From NCBI RefSeq assembly GCF_008630535.1, contig NZ_VWPH01000021.1:38559-102558 (forward strand): a stretch of 64,000 bases of DNA, written 5' to 3'. Numbering within the stretch: position 1 is the first letter of the stretch; each line of letters begins with the position of its first letter. The stretch is from Saccharopolyspora hirsuta (GTDB lineage Bacteria; Actinomycetota; Actinomycetes; Mycobacteriales; Pseudonocardiaceae). Below, one piece after another: positions 1 to 7,796 of this stretch. A model generated the notes under the pieces. That model did not search any database. It had not been told where the DNA came from and saw only the letters and a program-made list of their open reading frames with translations. Both the position numbers and the translations under genes were made by a program.

Positions 1-982
1 ACAGTTCGAGGGCATTGACGTAGTCATCAAACCTCGTGTCTCGCAAGCCTGCGTCGGTCCCAGGTATGAGCCGGATGCCGAGCTCATCCATCCAGAGGAA
101 CCTCTCGACGATCTTCTCGGCACGTTCTGGACCGAGGCGATCCATGAATCCCCGCCAGTCCGGGGGCCAGGCGATGCAGGCGTAGATGCCTTGGCTGGCC
201 ATGCGCTTGGCCACGTCGTCACGTTGGTCGTAACCACCGCCACCGTTCTGGAGCCACGTGCAGTGCTCGATGGTCGAGACGCCGGCATCGACTGCAGCAG
301 CGATCGCATCGGAACCGTGGGCGTGCGCCGCGACCGGTAGCCCCACGTTGGCAGCTTCCTCGGCGATGATCCGCAGCTCATCCGCGGAGAACTGAGTTGC
401 CCACATCGGAGGAGAGTCCGGGGTGATGTGGCCTCCACTAGCCATGACCTTGATGACGTCAGCTCCGCGCTCGGCCATGTCGTGGATGTGCTGGCGGATC
501 TCGCGTTCGCCGGAGACTTCACCGCCGAAGAAGTGGCAGTGGCCACGTGGAATGGTCAGTGGGGAGCCGGCTGCCAGGATCCGAGGGCCTCTCAAGTCGC
601 CGCGGGCAATGGCATCCCGTAGGCGGAACGCAAGGCCACGGCGGTCTCCGAGGTCCCTGAGAGTAGTTATCCCGCTGCGAGCGGCTTGTTGCGCGCGGCC
701 AGTCATTCCGAGCAGAAGATCGTCGTCATCGGTAGCGAGGTAGTTCTCCAAGGGATCAGAGCCAGCGTCGAGCGCAAGGTGCACGTGGCAGTTGATCAAG
801 CCCGGCAGGATGGTGTGGTTCGGAAAGTGGCTTCGCCGGACCCGCTCGCCTGCGTGCGCCTCGACATCGATACGAGGACCTACAGCGACGATCGTGTCCT
901 CCTCGAGTAGGAGAGCTCCATCCTCGATCTGCTGGCCTGCCGGACCTGGCAAGAGTTGGGCTGCTGTGATCAGCTGTCGCAT
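1..982 (-). CDS. Metal-dependent amidohydrolase, C-terminus beyond the window
   Basis: About 327 codons are visible; the gene runs off the left edge. The translation has the layout of the TIM-barrel amidohydrolase superfamily (Met_dep_hydrolase_A / prolidase-like group): an N-terminal beta-sandwich segment, NCHVHL (HxH metal ligands), KVMASGG with the Lys that is usually carboxylated, AAHAHG and IEHC (later His ligands), and GTDAG with the catalytic Asp. The ATG at 982 has a GGAAG-like ribosome site and lies 16 bp after the MAB_1171c-type gene, so it is the last visible gene of the XRE/ImmA operon. The family hydrolyses cyclic amides or peptides; the substrate cannot be told. Cytoplasmic, no signal peptide. 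Confidence 0.85.
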   Translation of the reverse strand, partial: MRQLITAAQLLPGPAGQQIEDGALLLEEDTIVAVGPRIDVEAHAGERVRRSHFPNHTILPGLINCHVHLALDAGSDPLENYLATDDDDLLLGMTGRAQQAARSGITTLRDLGDRRGLAFRLRDAIARGDLRGPRILAAGSPLTIPRGHCHFFGGEVSGEREIRQHIHDMAERGADVIKVMASGGHITPDSPPMWATQFSADELRIIAEEAANVGLPVAAHAHGSDAIAAAVDAGVSTIEHCTWLQNGGGGYDQRDDVAKRMASQGIYACIAWPPDWRGFMDRLGPERAEKIVERFLWMDELGIRLIPGTDAGLRDTRFDDYVNALEL

Positions 983-998
983 ACTGCCGTCTTCCTGA

Positions 999-2129
999 TC
1001 AATGCGGACGAGGCGCGGATGGTCTGCTGGGAAGTGCCTGAGCGAGGGCGACGAGCTCTTCGATGTCGGCATGGAGGTCGGGTCGGTCGGGCGCAGCGAT
1101 GAGCACCGCCGATCGTCCGCTGGGGCGTACACCCTCGTGCTGGCGCCGCAACGCCTCTTCCAGGACGGCGGTTTGCTGGTGAGCGGGGCGCTCGGCGTCG
1201 TAGCCGGCATCTATCAGCTGCGGACCGAGCTGGACCAAACCGTCGCGGATCTCGATCAGCCTCCGCCAGAAGCGCCGATGCATACGCAAGGGGGAAAGCC
1301 GATCGAACCACAGGCTCGTGGGATTGCGCTCGAGTGCGTCGTCCGGGAACACGTCGTGCAGACGCGCCCACAACGGATACAGCTGGTGGTAGACGCGTCG
1401 GTGACGGGCCCAAACTCGGAACTCCGAGATCCGAGCCGTCAACCCTGCCCAGCAGACGCCAACGACGAAGATCAGCAACGCGACAGGAACCAAGCTGTCG
1501 ACAGCGTGCGCGAAGGATGGAGGAACGCTGCCGCCGGTCCACCGGATGATGACGATGCTCGCGCGGACCGTGGTGGTCGTTGCTTCGCCGATCAGGCCGA
1601 TAGCTGCGAGCTGCAGACCGACTCTCGTGCGACGTCCGGACTCAGTGGCGTAGCGCCACGCCCAGATTGCCGCTGAAGCGGTCGCGTAGGCGATGTAGGC
1701 CATACCCACGAGGTAGAAGGCAGCCACGCTCGGCGCGGGGAAGACCACCGGCAGCGCACCGCTCGTCGGGAACGCGCTGTCGGAATCTGGAGTGAGGAGG
1801 ACAGCCAAGGCCATGCTGGCAGAAGCGCCAAGCATCAGCGCTGCCTCCCGCCACGCTCGCACAACGCTTCCTGCAGCAGCGAAGAGGAAGAAGAGAAGCA
1901 GGAAGAACCACGAAGCGTTCAGGGCAATGTTCATCACCAGCTTGCCCACGCTCGGAGGCAGGGCGCCTCCGGTGAGGTCGCGAAGCGCAGCGATGGTCGA
2001 CGGTGCGGCGAACAGACGGCAGAACAGGCAGGCAACCACGGCACGCAGCGCAAGATCTCGCGGTGAGCGGGCAAGTCGGTAGCTGAACCACGCCAGCGCG
2101 ACGATGATCGCCAGTTTCGTCAGGCTCAC
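999..2129 (-). CDS. MAB_1171c-type (DUF6545) multi-pass membrane protein
   Basis: 376 aa. The N-terminal 230 residues form about seven hydrophobic helices (for example around AIIVALAWFSYRLA, FFLLLFFLFAAAG, LVPVALLIFVVGVCWAGL). A soluble C-terminal domain follows with a YHQLYPLWARL segment and an arginine-rich tail, the arrangement of the actinobacterial MAB_1171c family of putative transporters of unknown substrate. The start overlaps the stop of the ImmA-like protease gene by 4 bp (ATGA), so the two are translationally coupled. The XRE / ImmA / MAB_1171c order recurs in many actinomycetes, but its function has not been settled. Family assignment is by recognition of the pattern. Confidence 0.8.
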   Translation of the reverse strand: MSLTKLAIIVALAWFSYRLARSPRDLALRAVVACLFCRLFAAPSTIAALRDLTGGALPPSVGKLVMNIALNASWFFLLLFFLFAAAGSVVRAWREAALMLGASASMALAVLLTPDSDSAFPTSGALPVVFPAPSVAAFYLVGMAYIAYATASAAIWAWRYATESGRRTRVGLQLAAIGLIGEATTTTVRASIVIIRWTGGSVPPSFAHAVDSLVPVALLIFVVGVCWAGLTARISEFRVWARHRRVYHQLYPLWARLHDVFPDDALERNPTSLWFDRLSPLRMHRRFWRRLIEIRDGLVQLGPQLIDAGYDAERPAHQQTAVLEEALRRQHEGVRPSGRSAVLIAAPDRPDLHADIEELVALAQALPSRPSAPRPH

Positions 2130-2713
2130 AGCCAGTCCTGTTGCTCGCCGAGTGCTTGTTGCGCGCGCCGTGCCCGAGACGTTCGAGGCGGAAGAACGAT
2201 CTGCTCGAGCACCGCTGCACGTTCCAGCAGCAAGGTCGCTACCGTTTCGGCTTCGCGTTCTTGCTCGGTGTCGTAGTGGGTCCGACGCAGAGCACGGCGG
2301 ACCTGATCAGGTGGAATATCCGGGAAAGACTCGTACCAACCGTCCTCGTCGCCATCGTCGGAGGAATGACCGCTGATGATGTGCCCGAGCTCGTGAGCGA
2401 TGATGTGCTGTTGGTGGGCGTTCGTGGTCTGCTGCTGGTAGAGGATGAAGTCGACGACCGGAGTGGCGATCCACAGGCCGAATGGCCCGGGGACGTCCAG
2501 CGGGTAGGGCAACAGCTTGAGGGTTTTCCCGCGGCGCGCACCAAGGTGTCTGCAAACCTCGGCCATGTCGGTCGGTCCCACGATGCCGAGCTCGTCGAGT
2601 TCGTCTCGGATCGTTCGCCGAAGACGAGGCTCGTTCACGCCTTGGTCGTTACCTAGACCGAGCAGCTGACGCAGGGATGTACGCGCTGTTGTCCTCACTC
2701 GGGGGCGTTCCAC
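2126..2713 (-). CDS. ImmA/IrrE-family metallopeptidase-like protein
   Basis: 195 aa. It holds the zinc-protease motif HELGH (His107, Glu108, His111) followed by a downstream Glu-rich stretch (EREAETVATLL), as in the ImmA/IrrE (COG2856) family. Such proteins often cleave or derepress a partner XRE regulator, and an XRE gene lies upstream on the same strand (2917-3312). GTG at 2713 was taken as start with a GAGG site about 10 nt upstream; GTG at 2638 is an alternative. It is coupled to the membrane gene 999-2129. Role in a regulator-protease switch is inferred from family and context. Confidence 0.8.
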   Translation of the reverse strand: MERPRVRTTARTSLRQLLGLGNDQGVNEPRLRRTIRDELDELGIVGPTDMAEVCRHLGARRGKTLKLLPYPLDVPGPFGLWIATPVVDFILYQQQTTNAHQQHIIAHELGHIISGHSSDDGDEDGWYESFPDIPPDQVRRALRRTHYDTEQEREAETVATLLLERAAVLEQIVLPPRTSRARRAQQALGEQQDWL

Positions 2714-2916
2714 AGCGCATCACCTCAAATCGCCGCCGGGTTTCGCTCTCCACCGTGCGTACACGGCGGAAGGTTCGGCTCCGCCGGCAAGTAGCGAAAC
2801 TGCCGGGCTCCTGCCTTACCTACGGCCCGAAGCCCCTGCAGAGACGCCAGCTTGCGCGGCGTGGAGATCCAGTCTCTCTACGTGGTGCTGGTTCTGACAG
2901 CGACAAGACAGCCTTG

Positions 2917-3312
2917 TCACCGAGAAGGATGATCCCTGCTTGCTTGGAACTCGATGTACTCGATCACGTGCGCCAACTGTTCAGGCGACAACTTCTCGGC
3001 GCCCCGCGCGAGAGCACGCAGCTTGCCTTCACCGAACTTCGCCAGCAAGGAGTATTGCCGGGCTAGCTCGCGCCCACGCTCGCTGTCCGCGAAATAATCC
3101 AGCTCCACGCCGAAGAACTCCGCCAGGGCCTTGACCACCGCATGGCTGGGCTCGCGTTCACCCTTGATCAGGCTGTACACGTGCGTCTTCGACAACCCGA
3201 CGGCCTCAGCGACTTCGCGCTTCGAGTACTGCGAGCCATCCTCGCGCCGGACGGCGTCGAACAACAGCTCGAGCTGCTCCCCGAACGTCTTGTCCGACTT
3301 TGCCTCCGGCAT
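2917..3312 (-). CDS. XRE-family transcriptional regulator (ImmA partner)
   Basis: 131 aa. The N-terminal HTH_XRE domain covers about residues 10-75 (YSKREVAEAVGLSKTHVYSL is the HTH core, then GEREPSHAVVKALAEFFGV), followed by a helical C-terminal segment. The ATG at 3312 is chosen over an upstream start at 3366 because a strong AAGGAGGT site lies 5-6 nt before it. A near-perfect inverted repeat at 3342-3359 sits just upstream and is a likely autoregulatory operator. It probably controls the following ImmA / MAB_1171c / amidohydrolase genes, although a 200-bp gap (2714-2916) separates it from them. Confidence 0.85.
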   Translation of the reverse strand: MPEAKSDKTFGEQLELLFDAVRREDGSQYSKREVAEAVGLSKTHVYSLIKGEREPSHAVVKALAEFFGVELDYFADSERGRELARQYSLLAKFGEGKLRALARGAEKLSPEQLAHVIEYIEFQASRDHPSR

Positions 3313-3341
3313 CGGACACCTCCTTCCCAGAACCACAAGGA

Positions 3342-3359
3342 TGTCCCCTTTAGGGGACA
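3342..3359. promoter_or_regulatory. Inverted repeat TGTCCCC-N4-GGGGACA, likely XRE operator
   Basis: TGTCCCC (3342-3348), spacer TTTA, GGGGACA (3353-3359): seven paired bases on each side, 30 bp upstream of the XRE start codon. Such a dyad in front of an XRE gene commonly serves autoregulation. The rest of the 290-bp gap up to whiB shows no gene. Confidence 0.55.
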
Positions 3360-3600
3360 AGCGCAAGGTGTTGGTCCCTTCGAGTTGCCCCTCCGGTCAC
3401 GTCAGCGTACTTTCGACCATCCAAGTCCTCTATAGCGGACAGGTAGGGCTACCGCCTTATCTGAGGTTGGCCGGTCTCTTAGCTCATGCCACGGCGCGGC
3501 ACACGACGCTGGGCCGCCCAGCTCACTTCAGCACTTCAGGACCGAGCTGCCGCCTCCGGCGATCCGGCCAACCTCGATCTTCGCCACCTCGGGGGGTCAC

Positions 3601-3957
3601 GTGTTCCACGAAGAAGAATGGAGAGTACGTCGTTTCGGGCGGTGCACCACGTCCTCATCGCAGGATGCATGGTTCCCCGACCCAGCCAGAGGCACGGAGG
3701 GACTAGCGCACCAACGCCGCCAGGCCGCCGAAGCCTGCGCGCGCTGCCCTGTCCAGTACGAATGCCTGATACTCGCTCTCGACCACGAGATCAACGAGGG
3801 TGTCAGCTGGGGAATCTGGGGAGGCGTATGTGCACGTGATCGCAGGCAAGCGATCGAGCACGCGACCGAGCGCCATCACGGCACGCCGGACGCCCGGGAC
3901 GTTGCGCAGGATCTCCTCGTGAACCTGTCCCCACAGGCCGTGGATCGAATCGCTTGA
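3601..3957 (+). CDS. WhiB-family [4Fe-4S] transcriptional regulator
   Basis: 118 aa. Four cysteines fit the WhiB cluster: Cys15 in the N-terminal segment, then ACARCPVQYECL (C-x2-C-x5-C, residues about 46-55). The WhiB signature loop GIWGGV and a basic C-terminal tail for DNA binding follow. The segment AWFPDP matches the family's F-F-P region. GTG at 3601, preceded by a G-rich site, gives the first cysteine a usual distance from the N-terminus. It stands alone, with a hairpin terminator after it (3997-4031). WhiB proteins sense redox or NO and act with sigma factor; the target genes are unknown here. Confidence 0.88.
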   Translation: MFHEEEWRVRRFGRCTTSSSQDAWFPDPARGTEGLAHQRRQAAEACARCPVQYECLILALDHEINEGVSWGIWGGVCARDRRQAIEHATERHHGTPDARDVAQDLLVNLSPQAVDRIA

Positions 3958-3996
3958 AGCGAGGAGCCGACCGGGAGCGCGAATCCGTAAGGTGGG

Positions 3997-4031
3997 GAGC
4001 CGCCCCGGGAGAGGAGTGAACGGGGCGGCTC
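3997..4031. terminator. Hairpin terminator between convergent genes
   Basis: GAGCCGCCCCG (3997-4007) pairs perfectly with CGGGGCGGCTC (4021-4031) around a 13-nt loop. It lies between whiB (+) and the hypothetical gene 4096-4584 (-), so it can serve both. No T-run, as usual in high-GC actinobacteria. Confidence 0.7.
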
Positions 4032-4095
4032 AACCCTGGCGGGACGCGTGCTGCGTGGGGTGGCTTGGCGCGCTCGCGTCGGGTGTCTTGATCGG

Positions 4096-4584
4096 TCAGC
4101 GGAGCTGTTGAACGGATCGGTTCGTCGCGGTGATCACGGCTTTCCATGGCGGGAGGGGTGTTCCGGCGTTCGGAGGACGGCGCCAGTGGCGAGTGTCGTG
4201 CGGGTGCGGCAGAACCACCTGTCCGCCATGGGGGACGACATGGACGCGGCAGCTGCGCAGCTCCGGAGATATGTCGGCGTGCGAACCCCCGCACGGGGCG
4301 CTCAGAATCGTCCACCAGGTGCGTGTGGTGTCGATAGATATGGGTCCTGCGAGCAGGCCCTGCTCGAGATGCAGGGCGACTGAAGATGCAAGCCAGTCGG
4401 GCATGGTTATGGCGTCAACGGTTTCGCCGGTGCGCATGACCAAGCGGCAGTGGGATGCATCGAAGGCCACCGGCCAGCCCAACTGGAGTCGGTACCATTC
4501 CGCCGCAGCGATCAGCTCAAGCCGCTTGCCGTTGGCGGCTTCGCTCGGCGAGGTTTCCTGGGCTCTCCGACGCTCCAGGTTCAT
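4096..4584 (-). CDS. Hypothetical protein
   Basis: 162 aa. No family recognised with certainty. Features seen: AAEWYRLQLGWPVAFD near the N-terminus, a TWWTILSAPC stretch in the middle, and VHVVPHGGQVVLPHP near the C-terminus. This general pattern is seen in uncharacterised actinomycete proteins, some resembling pieces of primase-polymerase-like proteins. The gene overlaps the preceding minus-strand gene (4517-4978) by 68 bp in another frame and is probably co-transcribed with it. Coding is supported by strong GC3 bias and by the absence of a better frame. Confidence 0.55.
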   Translation of the reverse strand: MNLERRRAQETSPSEAANGKRLELIAAAEWYRLQLGWPVAFDASHCRLVMRTGETVDAITMPDWLASSVALHLEQGLLAGPISIDTTRTWWTILSAPCGGSHADISPELRSCRVHVVPHGGQVVLPHPHDTRHWRRPPNAGTPLPPWKAVITATNRSVQQLR

Positions 4585-4978
4585 GGATGTTTCCCTGTTC
4601 GTTGTCGAGGGTCGTTTGGTCTCCGGTGTTCCCGGCGCCGTTCATGCTGGTCGGCTCGAATTCGAAGAACGCTCCGTAGACCGGGTTTGCGGTGTCGTGC
4701 TGGCGGACTCGGGTTCCTGGAGTGGCCAACCGAGCGCGGATGTAGACGGCCTCGCGCACAGCAGCGCGCAGGCGACCGGCTTGCAACGGAGTCAGTGTGA
4801 TCGGACCGTGGGTGCTGGTTGCCAGAGCCACGCCGTCAGGAACCAAGCCCACCGTCAGCTGGGCCCTTCTGCCCCGCGCATCGCGGCAGGGAACTGTCCA
4901 GATGTAGCTGTGGTGTTGAAAGCCGAGGCGAGAGAGGAGTGAGAGCACTGAAAGTCTTCGATTTCGGCGCAGTATCAT
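4517..4978 (-). CDS. Hypothetical protein
   Basis: 153 aa. No function recognised. The N-terminal two thirds look like a small alpha/beta domain (SYIWTVPCRDARGRRAQLTVGL, then ITLTPLQAGRLRAAVREAVY), the type of short ligand- or DNA-independent domain seen in many actinobacterial hypotheticals. The C-terminal 50 residues are polar and low in hydrophobics and lie over the start of the next gene (4096-4584). It is first of a two-gene unit; the 297 bp upstream hold two large hairpins rather than a gene. Confidence 0.5.
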   Translation of the reverse strand: MILRRNRRLSVLSLLSRLGFQHHSYIWTVPCRDARGRRAQLTVGLVPDGVALATSTHGPITLTPLQAGRLRAAVREAVYIRARLATPGTRVRQHDTANPVYGAFFEFEPTSMNGAGNTGDQTTLDNEQGNIHEPGASESPGNLAERSRQRQAA

Positions 4979-5159
4979 CGCCGTTCCTCCTCAGGTTGGA
5001 ACCTGGCGGACCGCAGGTGTCGGGGAAGGCCGTGGTCCGCCAAGAGTCTCGTTTTTGCCGTAGCGGGTCGGTGCGGCTTCTTGCCGGCGTACATGGGCTG
5101 CTGCGGGTGACAAGCCCGCGGTGAGGCGGGTGTGCTTTCTGTGTTCGGGAAGGTCCGGT

Positions 5160-5216
5160 GGCGACGCATCGTCGAGGTCATGGCTGTTCGGGGGTGCAGC
5201 CCGACGATGCGTCGCC
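5160..5216. terminator. Large bulged hairpin
   Basis: GCGACGCATCGTCG (5161-5174) pairs perfectly with CGACGATGCGTCGC (5202-5215), with one further pair outside. Inside is a second short stem, GGCTG/CAGCC. It lies downstream of the minus-strand gene 5276-5584, next to a second perfect hairpin, and may be a terminator or a structured RNA element. Confidence 0.55.
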
Positions 5217-5222
5217 GACCGG

Positions 5223-5264
5223 TCGCTCGGTTCCCAGGCCGGGGGAGTTCTGGGAACCGAGCGA
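5223..5264. terminator. Perfect 15-bp hairpin
   Basis: TCGCTCGGTTCCCAG (5223-5237) and CTGGGAACCGAGCGA (5250-5264) are exact reverse complements around a 12-nt loop. It is placed 12 bp after the stop of the minus-strand gene 5276-5584, so it is probably that gene's terminator. Tandem with the hairpin at 5160-5216. Confidence 0.65.
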
Positions 5265-5275
5265 GCATTCGCATG

Positions 5276-5584
5276 TCAGCGAAGTGCGTGGCGAGGTTCG
5301 TGGTCTTCGTCGAACAAGGACCGCCTTGCGGAGAGGTAGACCTTGCATGGCGATGTCGGACGGCGCCATGGTTTCCGCCACCGCTGGAGCACTCGGGAAC
5401 AGGCAGGGCACTCGCCGAGTTCGTTCGGTTCGTGGCCTGCCATCAGGGTCCGCACCGCTTCAATGAGGTGCGGTACCTCGGACCGGGCGAGCGCAATCAC
5501 CGCTCGGTCATCACCTGTGCTGACGATCCGCGCCATGTCGTCCAGGCGCTGTCGAACCGACCCGTAAAGCTCGTTCAGGAACAC
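5276..5584 (-). CDS. Hypothetical protein with C-terminal Cys/Trp motif
   Basis: 102 aa. The N-terminal part is a helical bundle-like segment (LYGSVRQRLDDMARIV, then VPHLIEAVRTLMAGH), followed by CPACSRVLQRWRKPWRRPTSPC. That Cys-x2-Cys and later Cys stretch could bind metal. Similar short proteins are frequent beside XRE-DUF5753 genes in actinomycetes, but no role is known. The start overlaps the stop of gene 5575-5838 by 10 bp, so the two form an operon reading away from the XRE gene at 6175. Confidence 0.6.
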   Translation of the reverse strand: MFLNELYGSVRQRLDDMARIVSTGDDRAVIALARSEVPHLIEAVRTLMAGHEPNELGECPACSRVLQRWRKPWRRPTSPCKVYLSARRSLFDEDHEPRHALR

Positions 5585-5838
5585 GGGCCACCCACCACTC
5601 TCGTTCGCGGGGTGGGGTCGTAGTTCGGGTGTGACTCCCGGATCGCCTCGCGAGCTGCTACGAGCAGGTCTCGCAGCTGCTCGGCGCTAAGATCGAACTG
5701 CTCGCCGGACGGCGTTCGAATGCCCACTCGGCTGCCCGTGAGCGGGAAGACCTTGATCACCCCGGCGTGGCCTGCAGCGTTGGTGCACCCGACCTCCCGG
5801 GATCGTGCCTGCCTGGTTGACTGCTCCTCTGTGGACAT
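5575..5838 (-). CDS. Hypothetical protein, first gene of a two-gene unit
   Basis: 87 aa. The core VIKVFPLTGSRVGIRTPSGEQFDLSAEQLRDLLVAAREAI suggests a small beta-beta-alpha domain. ATG at 5838 (a GGAG site about 6 nt upstream) is preferred to an ATG 18 nt earlier. It overlaps the next gene (5276-5584) and is divergent from the XRE-DUF5753 gene at 6175, sharing a 336-bp intergenic region that contains inverted repeats. No function is recognised. Confidence 0.6.
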   Translation of the reverse strand: MSTEEQSTRQARSREVGCTNAAGHAGVIKVFPLTGSRVGIRTPSGEQFDLSAEQLRDLLVAAREAIRESHPNYDPTPRTRVVGGPCS

Positions 5839-6105
5839 TCGTTGGCTCCGTTCCAATGGCCGACTGGCGGCGCGTCGTCCGATGCGATGCGGCTACCGGG
5901 ACCGCGGTGGAGCGGTCCGTGAAGTTGGAGGTGCGCGGTGAGCGTCATCGCCCCTGGGAGGGGTCGGCGATGGCGCTCACCGGCGATCGGCGCAGTGGGC
6001 CCCTCGGTGTAGCTCGATCGAGTGCAGAAGCCTCAAGATAAGTTGGATGTACATCTTGTGCTCCTGTGGGCTTCGCGCCGACACTAACGACAATAAAACT
6101 GTAAG

Positions 6106-6128
6106 TACAAGTTGTAAATCCAACTTTC
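6106..6128. promoter_or_regulatory. Overlapping dyads upstream of XRE-DUF5753 gene
   Basis: TACAAGTTGTA (6106-6116) is a perfect 11-bp palindrome. AAGTTG and CAACTT with a 6-nt spacer overlap it. This is the AT-richest part of the divergent intergenic region 5839-6174 and is a likely operator for the XRE gene at 6175. No gene is seen in the remainder of the gap. Confidence 0.45.
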
Positions 6129-6174
6129 TGGTGACGTCGTATGCTGCTCAGCGGCGACAGGGGAGAGGAGCGGG

Positions 6175-7068
6175 ATGTCGACACCATCCGCGACGATCAC
6201 AATGCAGCAGCGCCAGCTCGGCAACGAGCTCCGGAAGCTGCGCGAGGCCGCTGGCCTGAAGCAGGAGGAGGCGGCTGAACACCTGGGCAAGGCGCACAAC
6301 AAGATCAGCAGGGTCGAAAACGGCAAAGTCGGCATCGCCAAGGCCGAGCTGGAAGCGCTGCTCACGCTGTACCGCGCGTCGGAGAAGGACAAGGTGTGGT
6401 GCCGGGAGCTGGCCAAGGGTGCCCGTCGGCGTCGCGGTCGGCCCCGCGATGAGGCGGCGCTGTATCTGGGGCCGAAGTGGTTCCGTGCGTTCCAGGACTT
6501 CGAACGGAGCGCGACTCAGGTGATGATGGTCGCCTCCGAGGTCATCCCCGGGATCCTGCAGACCGAAGACTACATCCGCGCGATGTTCGCCGGCCGCGGG
6601 AACGACCCCAACGGCAAGGCGGTCGAGGATACGGTGCGCGTCCGCCAGGACCGCCGGTCGATCCTGGCTCGGGAGAACGCACCGCACTTCTCTTTCGTGC
6701 TCAGCGAGTCGACCCTGCGGCGCCAGATCGGCGATCCCAATGTCATGCGCGAGCAGCTGGAATACCTGGCCGAGGTGGCGCTGCTGCCCAACGTCACGCT
6801 CCAGGTCATCCCGTTCAACACCCGTTCCTACGTCGACGTCGGCTACGACTTCGTGATCTTCCGCTTCGACCAGGACACCAGCACCGACATCGTCTACGTC
6901 GAGATCTACGGTGACGCGCTCTACATCGACAAGCCGCCTGAAGCCGTACGTCGCTACACCGACCTGCTCAGCCAGCTCTACGGCATTGCCTTGGGCCCAG
7001 TCGAGTCGCGTAACTTCGTCCTCGAAGCAGCAGACCAGCTCGCTGGGAGCAAACCGAGGAAGGACTGA
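6175..7068 (+). CDS. Helix-turn-helix (XRE) regulator with DUF5753 domain
   Basis: 297 aa. The N-terminal HTH covers about residues 14-70 (LRKLREAAGLKQEEAAEHLG, then HNKISRVENGK). The DUF5753 domain covers about 105-280, with its signatures IPGILQTEDYIRAMF, ENAPHFSFVLSESTLRR and VIFRFDQD. This is the standard actinomycete regulator paired with a DUF397 protein, which follows 5 bp downstream. ATG at 6175 has a GGGGAGAGGAG-type site. The pair behaves like BldB/AbaA-type developmental regulators or toxin-antitoxin-like modules in Streptomyces; the direct targets here are unknown. Confidence 0.9.
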   Translation: MSTPSATITMQQRQLGNELRKLREAAGLKQEEAAEHLGKAHNKISRVENGKVGIAKAELEALLTLYRASEKDKVWCRELAKGARRRRGRPRDEAALYLGPKWFRAFQDFERSATQVMMVASEVIPGILQTEDYIRAMFAGRGNDPNGKAVEDTVRVRQDRRSILARENAPHFSFVLSESTLRRQIGDPNVMREQLEYLAEVALLPNVTLQVIPFNTRSYVDVGYDFVIFRFDQDTSTDIVYVEIYGDALYIDKPPEAVRRYTDLLSQLYGIALGPVESRNFVLEAADQLAGSKPRKD

Positions 7069-7073
7069 GCCGC

Positions 7074-7295
7074 ATGGCCAGCACAAACATCGATTGGACC
7101 CAGGTCCAGTTCACCAAGTCGTCCTACAGCGGCACTGACCAGGGCAACTGTGTTGAGCTGGCGGCTTTACCCGGGATCGTCGGTCTCCGGGACTCGAAGC
7201 TGGGGAGCGACAGCCCGGTCCTGGAGTTCACCGAGCGTGGGTTCCAGGCGTTTCTGCTGGCTGTGAAGGCCGAGTCGTTCGACCGTCGCCGGTAG
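7074..7295 (+). CDS. DUF397 domain protein
   Basis: 73 aa. A full-length DUF397 domain: WTQVQFTKSSYSGTDQGNCVE, then VGLRDSKL and the terminal FTERGFQAFLLAVK segment. It lies 5 bp after the XRE-DUF5753 gene, the usual partner order. Family members are small cytoplasmic proteins thought to modulate the partner regulator. A bidirectional terminator follows at 7356-7396. Confidence 0.92.
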   Translation: MASTNIDWTQVQFTKSSYSGTDQGNCVELAALPGIVGLRDSKLGSDSPVLEFTERGFQAFLLAVKAESFDRRR

Positions 7296-7355
7296 AACGC
7301 GAACTTGGCTTTGTGGAAGCTGTGATCGCCCTGGAGTTGGGCGGAGGTCGTATGC

Positions 7356-7396
7356 GACAGCGGCGCCGCCCGGTGAGTCAGAGCGGCGCCGCTGTC
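7356..7396. terminator. Bidirectional hairpin terminator
   Basis: GACAGCGGCGCCGC (7356-7369) is an exact reverse complement of GCGGCGCCGCTGTC (7383-7396), a 14-bp stem with a 13-nt loop, between the convergent DUF397 gene and gene 7411-7785. Confidence 0.75.
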
Positions 7397-7410
7397 ATCG
7401 GTGCGTGGTG

Positions 7411-7785
7411 TCAGGGCGTACGGGTCGTGACCTCCTGCTCGATGCGTTCGAAGATGTCGGAGTCGGTCTCGCGCTGCCATGACGGCATGGCGTCCCAGTC
7501 GGCGACGTAGGCGGGTTTGGGGGCTTCGAAGTGTTTGAAGATCTGCCCGATCCAGCACAGTGCGACGAAGCGGCCCTTCTGCTCGCGGGTGAGCTTGGTC
7601 GTGCTGCCGTCGGTCGCGACGATGAAGTCGTGCACCTGCTGGTACACGGCCGCGGCGCTGGCACGCTCCCAGTCCGGCGTTTCGTCCCACGGGGCGATGT
7701 AGCCGGGCTTGGGCTCGCCGGGGTAGTACTTGCTCACCCCTGCGATCCACGCCTCGCGGAAAACGCGCCCGTTCTCGTCTGACAC
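7411..7785 (-). CDS. Hypothetical protein with internal repeat
   Basis: 124 aa. The protein is built of two related halves: KPGYIAPWDETPDWERASA near residue 25-45 and KPAYVADWDAMPSWQRETD near residue 85-105, each followed by a helix. No catalytic motif is visible. GTG at 7785 is chosen because GAGGAGAGG lies just before it; an in-frame GTG at 7800 would overlap the stop of the upstream regulator gene. It is the second gene of an operon with the XRE-TPR regulator 7797-9176, so it may be that regulator's output or partner. Confidence 0.65.
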   Translation of the reverse strand: MSDENGRVFREAWIAGVSKYYPGEPKPGYIAPWDETPDWERASAAAVYQQVHDFIVATDGSTTKLTREQKGRFVALCWIGQIFKHFEAPKPAYVADWDAMPSWQRETDSDIFERIEQEVTTRTP

Positions 7786-7796
7786 TGAACCTCTCC

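Noticed and set aside
4975..5274. 99-codon minus-strand frame in the hairpin region
   Set aside because: Arg/Pro-rich, crosses both hairpins, no ribosome site or homology pattern.
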